Assembly: GCA_022712835.1 (NCBI GenBank)
Contig: JAFLJU010000472.1
Span: 1-10,102 of the forward strand
From: Desulfobacteraceae bacterium
GTDB taxonomy: Bacteria; Desulfobacterota; Desulfobacteria; Desulfobacterales; Desulfobacteraceae
DNA length: 10,102 nt
Reading direction: 5' to 3'
Shown here: positions 1 through 5,704 of the stretch, piece after piece
Position numbering within the stretch: position 1 is the first letter of the stretch
Layout: the number at the start of each line of letters is the position of its first letter
Translations under genes and position numbers: made by a program
The notes under the pieces: model-generated
Told to the model about the DNA's origin: nothing
The model's input: the letters and a program-made list of their open reading frames with translations, nothing else
Database searches by the model: none

Positions 1-138
1 CTCCAACTTCCTTCGGACGGTCCCTCGCGGTTCCGCCCTTGTTTTCGGCTAATACTTCTGCTAATGCTATATGCACCAACAGGATTCACGTATAGGGGAC
101 TTTCACCCCATAAGTTCACGCCCATGCCGGGCGTACAC
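1..138 (-). mobile_element. Group II intron, 5' end (probable IIC-attC type), partial
   Basis: Read on the minus strand, this segment starts GTGTACGCCCGGCATGGGCG and continues through a GGGGTGAAAGTCCCC hairpin to GTCCGAAGGAAGTTGGAG at the window edge. That is the layout of the 5' part of domain I in bacterial group II introns, recognised from memory of the family. The minus-strand sequence just upstream contains two TTGT motifs and then the inverse half of an attC site. Group IIC-attC introns are known to insert after TTGT in the bottom strand of attC, opposite to the cassette genes, and this matches. The exact 5' boundary could be 136, 138 or 140. The rest of the ribozyme and any reverse transcriptase ORF would lie left of the window. 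Confidence 0.8.
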
Positions 139-140
139 AA

Positions 141-205
141 ACAAATTAACTTGATGCAAATTCCACTGCGCTCCATTTGCACCGGTTATTTGCAACTTGT
201 TATAA
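141..205 (+). other. attC recombination site interrupted by the group II intron
   Basis: The 3' core site is GTTATAA at 199-205. A perfect 7-bp stem is formed by TGCAAAT (155-161) and ATTTGCA (175-181), and ATTTGCA recurs at 188-194, so two alternative foldings exist. The loop has TTCCACTGCGCTCCATTT, close to the equivalent part of the attC at 2070-2144. The left inverse core is cut off by the intron, leaving ACAAACAAATTAAC. The site belongs to a cassette whose gene lies outside the window to the left. Confidence 0.72.
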
Positions 206-223
206 GCACAAGGGAGAATGTAA

Positions 224-538
224 ATGTCTGTTGAAATAGATACTTCAGGTTTGGACAAGCTCATTAAAAATGCAAAAGAACTTGAGGGTGAACGAGAAGT
301 GAGAATGGATGAGTTATTTTCACCCGAATTTATGCGAAATTGTTCTTCATTTACCAGCTTTGATGAAATGGTGGACTCAAGTGGTTTTAAAGTAGAATCA
401 AAAGAAGACTTCAAAGCTATACCAGATGATGAATGGGATGATTTTATATCCAAAAACACTTCCTATAAAACATGGGAACAAATGCAACAAGAAGCGGGCA
501 AGGATTATACTCAACGGCTTTTATTTAAGGGCTTATAA
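224..538 (+). CDS. Integron cassette protein of unknown function (104 aa, acidic)
   Basis: A small, strongly acidic cytoplasmic protein with no signal peptide or membrane segment. I do not recognise a characterised family. The first residues (VEIDTSGLDKLIKNAKELEG) resemble the start of HK97-gp10-like phage proteins, but the rest does not and I would not transfer that function. The C-terminal half is rich in Asp, Glu and Trp. The start is supported by GGGAG seven to eleven bases before ATG. The gene fills a complete short cassette: the core site at 199-205 lies 18 bases upstream, and the stop codon TAA (536-538) sits inside the inverse core site of its own attC. Tight packing of ORF against attC is typical of cassettes. 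Expression would depend on a promoter outside the cassette or on readthrough; none is visible within it. Confidence 0.8.
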   Translation: MSVEIDTSGLDKLIKNAKELEGEREVRMDELFSPEFMRNCSSFTSFDEMVDSSGFKVESKEDFKAIPDDEWDDFISKNTSYKTWEQMQQEAGKDYTQRLLFKGL

Positions 539-615
539 CAACACACTGCATGGGATACTAAAAAGCTGCGCTCGTTTCTCGCTTCGCTTTTTGACGCCCC
601 TGAGCGGGGTTAAAC
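533..615 (+). other. attC site of cassette 1
   Basis: The inverse core TTATAAC (533-539) is the exact reverse complement of GTTATAA (199-205), the core at the start of this cassette. The 3' core GTTAAAC (609-615) fits the GTTRRRY consensus perfectly. Between them, CTGCATGGG can pair with CCCCTGAG if unpaired bases are allowed, and an inner stem AAAAAGC/GCTTTTT closes a loop rich in CGCTTCGC. Total length is 83 bp, within the normal attC range. The exact edge match makes this one of the two best-supported sites in the window. Confidence 0.88.
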
Positions 616-856
616 TATATGAATTTGAGGTAGCATCAAACGGTATTCTTTCAACTTCCACTCTATATATATATAAAAATTGTGCGAGCCAAGAGTTGAT
701 TTCTGGCTATTGCCAACCCTTTTCAGGCATGGGAAAATACTGTGGACTATCCCTGTTAGTCCTGGCATTTTAGGATTGAAAAAATTCCCAGGACGATTCC
801 CTGTAATCCTTCCCTTCAAATCTGATTTTAAAACTCCGGTTTATTAATAATAGTCC
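609..856 (+). repeat. Post-attC leader repeat, copy A
   Basis: Diverged copy of a noncoding element also seen at 3333-3480 and 5279-5480, all in the same orientation. Shared landmarks in order are the GTTAAAC-type start, an AT stretch TATATATAAAAATTGTGC, CTGGCTA, CCCTTTTCAGG, a GGACTAT...AGTCC hairpin, GTAATCCTTCCC, AAATCTGATTTTAAAA and AATAATAGTCC. This copy has an extra segment of about 45 bp that looks like an internal duplication of the hairpin unit (GGACTATCCCTGTTAGTCC at 744-762, then GGACGATTCCCTGTAATCC). The 744-749/757-762 stem is perfect. Confidence 0.72.
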
Positions 857-1128
857 AATCCGTATCAGTCAGTTTTTTCATTCCGCTCTATCTCCACTAA
901 AGAATTTTCTGGCAGATTCTTTCCTGATAAACTATATTTTTACACAACTTGATTTTATTGAAATCACTTTACAGACTTCCGAATTGTTGACATAATTTTT
1001 TTTTATAAAAGTCGGATATGCTCGCATATTTTATATGATATGCAGGCAGCTATCAATATTCTGGGTGATATACGGTCAACTGGTAATCTACTTGTTGTGC
1101 CCCAAATATAGTTACCAAGGAGAATTAA
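857..1128. other. AT-rich noncoding leader before the DUF4268 gene
   Basis: No ORF with coding character is seen on either strand. Two items stand out. TTGACA at 987-992 is a perfect -35 consensus but lacks a convincing -10 at normal spacing. An inverted repeat, GCATAT (1024-1029) with ATATGC (1038-1043), lies close to a second GATATGC at 1015-1021. GATATGC at 1037-1043 differs by one base from GTTATGC, the core predicted from the downstream attC inverse core, so this may be the relic of a lost cassette junction. Confidence 0.45.
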
Positions 1129-2058
1129 ATGGTCGGAAGATTAGAATATGTGCCTCTTCGTGAAATTTGGAAACATGAAGCCTATGATTTCACCACGTGG
1201 CTTTTCGAAAATTGTGATGTGTTAAATGAGCAACTGGGGTTGACAATAAGCCCAATTGAAAAAGAAAAATCGGTAGGTCCTTTTAGTGTTGATATTCTCG
1301 GAGAAGATGCAAGCGGGAGAGCTGTCATAATTGAAAATCAACTGACACGAACTGACCATGATCATCTTGGGAAATTATTGACTTATATGTCAAACCTTAA
1401 TGCAAAAATTGCTATTTGGGTATCCACAGACCCACGACCTGAGCATGTTGCAGCAATCAATTTTTTGAATGAAAATGTACCTCAAGACACTCAATTCTAT
1501 TTATTGCGACTTCAAGCTTTCAGGATTGGAGAGTCAGCCCCTGCTCCCCTCTTTACAATCGAGGCTGGTCCTTCCGAAGAAAGAACTGCTGGCGGTGAAG
1601 TAAAAAAAGAATTTGCCGAGCGTGATAAAGTAAGATACCAATTTTTCGAACAACTTATTTTCAATGCAAACCAAGTTACAAATATCTTTAATAGCGTATC
1701 TCCTGTTGGCTATCAAAACTGGGTAAATGCAGGTGCTGGAAAAGCTGGTATTATGTGGACATTGGTTGTAATGAAAAAAACAGCAAGGACAGAGTTTTTT
1801 CTTTGCCATTTCGATTTCAAAATAAACAAAGCCAGATTTGATAAATTGCTGGCCCACAAAGAGGAAATTGAACAAAAGTTTGGAGAATCCTTGAATTGGG
1901 ATTTTAATGATTCAAGAAAACAGCAATACATCAGGACGTCCTGTCCCATAGGTGGCTTGGATATAGAAGAAAAATGGGCAGATATACAGAAGGACCTTGT
2001 GCAAAGACTTGTGAAACTTGAAAAAGCCATTGGGCCATATATTAACTCTTTGAAGTAA
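1129..2058 (+). CDS. DUF4268-type protein with nuclease-like N-terminal domain
   Basis: A 309-aa cytoplasmic protein. The N-terminal half resembles the PD-(D/E)XK fold of NucS/RecB-like nucleases: FSVDILGEDASGRAVIIENQL (residues 52-72) has the Asp (D55), a hairpin, then E69. The usual E-x-K is E-x-Q here (E69-N-Q71), a replacement found in some members of that superfamily. A hydrophobic strand with an Asn-Gln cluster and a helix beginning at TDHDHLGKLLTYM follow. Residues from about 170 on match my memory of DUF4268. ATG is preceded by AAGGAG at good spacing. The gene is followed 11 bases later by an attC, so it is a mobile cassette gene. A role in cleaving or sensing foreign DNA is possible but is inference; DUF4268 proteins are not assigned a firm function that I know of. 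Confidence 0.8.
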   Translation: MVGRLEYVPLREIWKHEAYDFTTWLFENCDVLNEQLGLTISPIEKEKSVGPFSVDILGEDASGRAVIIENQLTRTDHDHLGKLLTYMSNLNAKIAIWVSTDPRPEHVAAINFLNENVPQDTQFYLLRLQAFRIGESAPAPLFTIEAGPSEERTAGGEVKKEFAERDKVRYQFFEQLIFNANQVTNIFNSVSPVGYQNWVNAGAGKAGIMWTLVVMKKTARTEFFLCHFDFKINKARFDKLLAHKEEIEQKFGESLNWDFNDSRKQQYIRTSCPIGGLDIEEKWADIQKDLVQRLVKLEKAIGPYINSLK

Positions 2059-2069
2059 AGGGAAAAATG

Positions 2070-2144
2070 GCATAACAAACGCATGAACTCGGACTGGTAA
2101 TTCCGCTACACTCCATTTCCATAAGGTTATGCGCAGGGTTAGAC
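2070..2144 (+). other. attC site of cassette 2
   Basis: The inverse core GCATAAC (2070-2076) and 3' core GTTAGAC (2138-2144) flank CGCAT/ATGCG arms and an inner block with the TTCCGCTACACTCCATTT motif common in attC sites. GTTRRRY is matched perfectly by GTTAGAC. A second GTTATGC at 2126-2132 is the exact reverse complement of GCATAAC and could be an alternative core. GCATAAC does not match the GTTAAAC that begins this cassette at 609. Confidence 0.82.
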
Positions 2145-2154
2145 TAATATTAAT

Positions 2155-3243
2155 ATGGCTACAAACAAAAATCAACACTATGTCCCCCAATGCTATCTTC
2201 GACAGTTTGCGGTTGAGAACTCAAGGGTTGCTATAAATTTATTCAATTTAGATAGAATGAAATTTATTAAGTCTGCACCAATAAGGCATCAATGTTCAAA
2301 GAACTATTTTTACGGTGAAGACTTAGACCTTGAAAATGCTTTGCAATCTATTGAGAATAAATATTCACCCACTATTAAGAGTATTTTAGAAAACGGATAT
2401 AACCTAAAAGATAGACATCGATTTTTATTACAAAAGTTCTGGTTACTGCAGTATCTAAGAACTGAAGCTGCATCAAGACGTAGCGTAGAGATGACAGAAA
2501 AAATGGGTGAAATAATAGGAGAAGAAGCAAGAGAATTTCGAGTAGAATTAGCTGATGCAGTTCAAAATGCAATGTATGTTTTTGCAAGTGAAATGGACAT
2601 AATCGACGATTTGAGAGTGTGTTTAGTTAGAAATAAAACAGATATTGATTTTGTCACATCAGATGATCCTGCGATTCTAACAAATAAGTTGTTTTTAATA
2701 AAAAGAACAAGTGAGTCCTTTGGATTAGGCTCCGCAGGTAATTTAATGTTACTTCCATTAACGCCAAAGATTCTCCTTCTTGGGTATGATGAACATGTTT
2801 ACAGTGTATCTCAAAAGAATGGATGGTTGAATATTAATAAGAAAACAGATATTGAAGCTTTAAATGAACATCAGTGTTTAAACTGCCGCGCGAATCTTTA
2901 CATACATAATTCAAATTATTCTAAATATATTCAGAATTACTATGAATCTGTAAAACAAAAGCGCCCAGAAGCAAGACATAAAATTCATTATGCAATTTTA
3001 GATCAAAACAATGTTAAATATAAAAAATATATTGTTGTAGATAGGAATGAAGCTGATGATCATGAGGAGGCATTGATACATTGCCAAACAATAAATGCTA
3101 AACCTTCGAAATGGCCCAAGCAAATTCGTTGGCGGCTCAATAGTTTTGCATATAGTAATGGAACTGGAGTAGGTCTTATTCGGCAAAAAAAAGCAAACAC
3201 TACGCCAAATGAAGGTTTCCGTAAAATTAAATTTCGTAAGTAG
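2155..3243 (+). CDS. DUF4238 domain protein (integron cassette gene)
   Basis: A 362-aa soluble protein. The N-terminal NQHYVPQCYLRQFA (residues 6-19) is the hallmark start of DUF4238, and the central DFVTSDDPAI (residues 165-174) matches the second conserved block of that family. The function of DUF4238 is unknown to me, although members are frequent in mobile and accessory regions. The length is typical or slightly long for the family. The C-terminal third is basic (Lys/Arg rich). The start lies only ten bases after the core site, and there is no strong Shine-Dalgarno; the best candidate is the AGGG of the attC itself, far upstream. Translation may therefore be weak or coupled to an upstream message. 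The stop codon abuts the inverse core of its own attC. AT-rich codon use contrasts with the downstream fumC region. Confidence 0.83.
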   Translation: MATNKNQHYVPQCYLRQFAVENSRVAINLFNLDRMKFIKSAPIRHQCSKNYFYGEDLDLENALQSIENKYSPTIKSILENGYNLKDRHRFLLQKFWLLQYLRTEAASRRSVEMTEKMGEIIGEEAREFRVELADAVQNAMYVFASEMDIIDDLRVCLVRNKTDIDFVTSDDPAILTNKLFLIKRTSESFGLGSAGNLMLLPLTPKILLLGYDEHVYSVSQKNGWLNINKKTDIEALNEHQCLNCRANLYIHNSNYSKYIQNYYESVKQKRPEARHKIHYAILDQNNVKYKKYIVVDRNEADDHEEALIHCQTINAKPSKWPKQIRWRLNSFAYSNGTGVGLIRQKKANTTPNEGFRKIKFRK

Positions 3244-3303
3244 GTCTAACGAATAAGGATAGATTGAGTGAGGAACGAACCACAATCTTATAAGGCGTTT
3301 CAG
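3244..3303 (+). other. attC site of cassette 3 (possibly compound, to 3339)
   Basis: The inverse core GTCTAAC (3244-3250) is the exact reverse complement of GTTAGAC (2138-2144), which opens this cassette. Inside, ATAAG (3253-3257) pairs with CTTAT (3287-3291), and GATTG (3262-3266) with CAATC (3283-3287). GTTTCAG (3297-3303) is a plausible but imperfect 3' core, giving a 60-bp site. A second hairpin-forming block follows, in which CGTTT and CAGG pair with CCTG and AAACG, ending in another core-like GTTCAAC at 3333-3339. Which core is the functional one is unclear. Confidence 0.75.
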
Positions 3304-3332
3304 GCGACTGATACGCAGCCCCTGAACTAAAC

Positions 3333-3480
3333 GTTCAACTTTATTCACTGACAAGTTTCATAAATATATTTTTTCGATATTCAACTCTTTAATATATCAA
3401 ATTTAATGAGCACTACTGGCTAAAGTTAGGGTTTTTCAGGACTCAAAGAATCGCCCGGACTTTTAATAATAGTCCTCCCC
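3333..3480 (+). repeat. Post-attC leader repeat, copy C
   Basis: Same element as 609-856 and 5279-5480, more diverged. It starts GTTCAACTTTATTCACTGAC (compare ATTAAACTTTATTTCCTGAC at 5279), then has TTTAATATATCAAATTTAATG, CTGGCTAAAG, TTTTTCAGG, and a hairpin GGACT (3457-3461)/AGTCC (3471-3475) followed by TCCCC. Homology is patchy but the landmarks keep their order and orientation. Confidence 0.6.
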
Positions 3481-4116
3481 TTTGAATTCGGCATTGGCAG
3501 AGAGGACGTATAGCCATATGTTGCGAGTGGCCTTAACTCTCTGAAATTATAACAGATTTTGACTTTCTCCGTGGAAGTGAGTATCGCTTTTAAATTCAAT
3601 AACTTACAAGACATTTGAAAAATTCGAAAAAAAACTGGTAACATAATTTTTCCCCAGTATTTCTCCATATCAGACGTTTGATATAAAGTACGCTGCATAT
3701 CGTTTCCTTATTTCTATAGTAGGCCTTTACCAGACTTTGATCAACTTGCGTCGAATACTTAATTAAAAAAGTAAAAGAATTAAATCCAAAGAAAATACAC
3801 AATTTAAAAAATTATCAGAAGAAAATCACGCAACAAAAAAAAGGCGCAACATAAATAGACAAAGTCCACACTATATTAGAATGGATCTCCCCTAATTTTT
3901 ATCTCCAAATAAAATATATTCTGACAGGCTTTTTCCAATTCAATTATATTTCCAGAAAATGTGAATTGCAGAAATTTCTTTACAGGCCTTTAAGATATTG
4001 TTACGCAATTATTGATCCATTTAAAAAAACTGGTTGGATATTATTCAATATTTACAAGATACACAGAACAACACAATAACAAGTTTCTTATCGTCCTCAA
4101 AGGAGGAGGTGCATGT
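3481..4116. other. AT-rich noncoding region before the HEPN gene
   Basis: About 640 bases without a gene I can support. Short open frames on the minus strand (for example 3426-3698) have low-complexity or biased composition and no recognisable domain. A 7-bp inverted repeat, CAATTCA (3936-3942) with TGAATTG (3962-3968), is present, but its wide loop makes it weak. I see no attC, tRNA or insertion sequence. The length suggests a decayed cassette or an undetected RNA. Confidence 0.4.
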
Positions 4117-4863
4117 ATGCCCCAAATAGCATTATCGTTAATCGAAAATTCACATAATTTTCTAAATGAGTCATTAGCTCAAGCAATTATTGCAGAGGAA
4201 AACCCAGAATATTGGAAATATGCTATACTTCATTTAGTTCAGGCTATTGAACTTTCCTTAAAGGAAAGACTCAAATTAGAACATCCATCTCTTATATATA
4301 AAAATATTGACGCTCCCAAAGAAACGGTATCATTGCGATTTGCAGCCGATCGACTTCAAAAAATAGCCAATGTAAAATTTGAAAAAAGTGACCTTAAATC
4401 AATACATTTAGCAACGGAATATCGAAATAAAATTGTTCATTATTCATTCTCATTCAGTATTATTGGAATCAAATCAATATATTCAAACCTCATAGGTTTT
4501 TTACAAAATTTTTCTATTGAACATCATGGTAAAAATTTGAGCCAAGTTGTAGATTATAAAATTTGGGATGAAGCAGTCAAAATTACAGATTTTTTACACG
4601 AGCTAAAAAAAAGAGCTGAAGAGAGAATCAAAAAAGAAAAAATTCAATCAGATTTTTTGTTAGAGTGTAAAGAATGTCATCAAAAAACATTTGTATTTCA
4701 GGGTGATATCGATTCATGCTATGTATGCGGATTTGAAGAGAGCGTTATTCAATGTGTGGCATGCGATGAATATTGTTTTTATGACGATGCTGTATGGTTT
4801 GATACAAATTGGAGTGATGAGGTATACTGTCCTGAGTGTAACGAATCTATCTTTAAAAATTGA
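4117..4863 (+). CDS. HEPN-domain protein with C-terminal zinc ribbons
   Basis: A 248-aa cytoplasmic protein counted from ATG 4117. This start follows a very strong AAAGGAGGAGGT, while an in-frame ATG at 4012 has no ribosome site and would add a leader unlike the family. Residues 1-165 are helical. The segment RNKIVH (R103, N104, H108) is the R-x(4-6)-H motif of HEPN domains, many of which are RNases of toxin or immune systems. Residues about 184-241 hold CKEC, CYVC, CVAC and CPEC, which could form two zinc ribbons for nucleic-acid or protein binding. A charged helix (about 160-180) links the two parts. No antitoxin-like nucleotidyltransferase (MNT) gene lies beside it. RNA cleavage is inferred from the motif; a defence or toxin role fits the setting but is not shown. 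Confidence 0.78.
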   Translation: MPQIALSLIENSHNFLNESLAQAIIAEENPEYWKYAILHLVQAIELSLKERLKLEHPSLIYKNIDAPKETVSLRFAADRLQKIANVKFEKSDLKSIHLATEYRNKIVHYSFSFSIIGIKSIYSNLIGFLQNFSIEHHGKNLSQVVDYKIWDEAVKITDFLHELKKRAEERIKKEKIQSDFLLECKECHQKTFVFQGDIDSCYVCGFEESVIQCVACDEYCFYDDAVWFDTNWSDEVYCPECNESIFKN

Positions 4864-4887
4864 AGACAGAACACAAATCAATAAACG

Positions 4888-4919
4888 CTGGTTAAAAAAG
4901 CGCTGTTTTTTTTAACAGG
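4888..4919 (+). terminator. Hairpin with U-tract, possible terminator
   Basis: CTGGTTAAAAAA pairs with TTTTTTAACAGG around a short loop containing GCGCTG (perfect core GTTAAAAAA 4891-4899 with TTTTTTAAC 4908-4916). The A-rich left arm and T-rich right arm would give a hairpin whose transcript ends in U, usable on either strand. It sits 25 bases after the HEPN gene and 26 before the next ORF, so it may reduce readthrough. The stem is mostly A-U, which weakens it. Confidence 0.45.
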
Positions 4920-4944
4920 TTATCTCAAAATTAGAGAGTTAATA

Positions 4945-5229
4945 ATGATTCAATATCAAAATGAATATGAAATTTACATAGATAAGAAAGGCGTAGGTTC
5001 AAAAGACGTTGTTGCCAGTTCAATAAAATCATATATCTCATATTTAAATGGTGTTGGCAGACACCTTAATATTGATATAAGTCCCAAAACACTCTCTTCA
5101 GAAAATGATATTAATACAATTTCAGGCCAACTATCAAAGATACAAAAAGTATCTGATAAAACGATCAAAAATTACATCTCTGCTATGAGATACTATGTAG
5201 TCTTGGTTAATGAGCTCAATTATAAATAA
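4945..5229 (+). CDS. Stand-alone recombinase core-binding-like (SAM-like) small protein
   Basis: A 94-aa protein, all-helical in appearance. The pattern SSIKSYISYLNGVGRHLNID...SPKTLSSENDI...SDKTIKNYISAMRYYVVLV resembles the N-terminal core-binding (SAM-like) domain of tyrosine recombinases. Similar segments also occur at the N-terminus of some restriction or HNH endonucleases. The catalytic domain that normally follows is absent: the stop at 5227-5229 is followed by another stop in the same frame within 20 bases. It is therefore either a truncated remnant or a free DNA-binding domain. The start is supported only by a weak AGAG about nine bases upstream. It follows the HEPN gene by 81 bases, but the intervening hairpin argues against tight coupling. 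The family match is from memory and only moderately sure. Confidence 0.6.
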   Translation: MIQYQNEYEIYIDKKGVGSKDVVASSIKSYISYLNGVGRHLNIDISPKTLSSENDINTISGQLSKIQKVSDKTIKNYISAMRYYVVLVNELNYK

Positions 5230-5278
5230 ACTATCAAGGCAATATAGCGGACGTTAATCGCGCTGCTGATTTATAATC

Positions 5279-5480
5279 ATTAAACTTTATTTCCTGACAA
5301 TTTTAATCAAAGGCATTTCTGCCCAGTGTTTTTTATAATATATAAAAATTATGCAAGCCAGGAGCGGATTGCTGGCTATAATCAAGGCCCTTCAGAAACC
5401 AAAAAATACCCCGGACTATTCCCAGTAATCCTTCCCTCCAAATCTGAGTTTAAAAACCCAGACTATTATTAAGCAGTCCT
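5279..5480 (+). repeat. Post-attC leader repeat, copy B (upstream of fumC)
   Basis: This is the copy nearest the chromosomal flank. Landmarks are ATTAAACTTTATTTCCTGAC at the start, then TAATATATAAAAATTATGC, CTGGCTATAATC, CCCTTCAG, CCCCGGACTATTCCCAG, GTAATCCTTCCCTCCAAATC, GAGTTTAAAAA and ATTATTAAGCAGTCC. Compared with copy A it lacks about 45 bp of an apparent internal duplication. It begins at ATTAAAC, where copies A and C have GTTAAAC and GTTCAAC. Confidence 0.72.
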
Positions 5481-5704
5481 CAGTTTTTCTGAATCGCAGT
5501 CCCATACCACATATTGTGGGTGGGACAAACTTTAAGGCTTTTACGAAAAATATATTCAAAGTTGCCCCAATTTATTTTCCTTGGCTTGCTTTTTACTTGC
5601 CGGGCAATTAATCTATGGGATACAGACAAATTAAACTTGTCGGGTTTACATAGCTTGTTAGATCTGTATGGGAAATCAAACTGCCGGAAATTTCAGGAGG
5701 AAAG
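5481..5704. promoter_or_regulatory. fumC upstream region with a strong palindrome
   Basis: A 28-bp interrupted palindrome spans 5499-5526: GTCCCA (5499-5504) pairs with TGGGAC (5521-5526), and CCACA (5507-5511) with TGTGG (5515-5519), around TAT. There is no T-run after it, so a simple terminator is unlikely; an operator or RNA hairpin is possible. The remaining 180 bases to fumC hold no gene. I could not fix a promoter: TTGCTT/TAATCT and TTTACA/TATGGG pairs have acceptable spacing but weak -10 boxes. The ribosome site of fumC is CAGGAGG at 5694-5700. Confidence 0.5.

Noticed and set aside
426..773. 115-aa plus-strand frame crossing the first attC
   Set aside because: It overlaps the 104-aa cassette gene out of frame and translates the attC hairpin and repeat A.
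987..1015. TTGACA as a promoter for the DUF4268 gene
   Set aside because: The -35 is perfect, but no acceptable -10 occurs 16-18 bases downstream in the poly-T stretch.
616..1128. CRISPR array
   Set aside because: The short recurring GGACT/AGTCC hairpins are few, irregularly spaced and diverged, with no spacers of constant length and no cas genes.
3426..3698. 90-aa minus-strand frame in the leader of the HEPN gene
   Set aside because: It overlaps repeat copy C, has no ribosome site, and shows no family signal; composition looks noncoding.
4012..4116. Earlier in-frame ATG (4012) for the HEPN gene
   Set aside because: No ribosome site precedes it, while ATG 4117 follows a near-perfect AAAGGAGGAGGT; the extra 35 residues would be translated through that ribosome site.
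4886..4920. GTTAAAA after the HEPN gene as an attC core
   Set aside because: No matching inverse core or paired arms of attC type; the structure is a simple A/T-rich hairpin, better read as a terminator.
5213..5285. Fourth attC after the recombinase-like gene
   Set aside because: TTATAAAT/ATTTATAA arms and ATTAAAC are suggestive, but the GTT triplet is lost and no proper inverse core exists; kept only as a possible decayed site.
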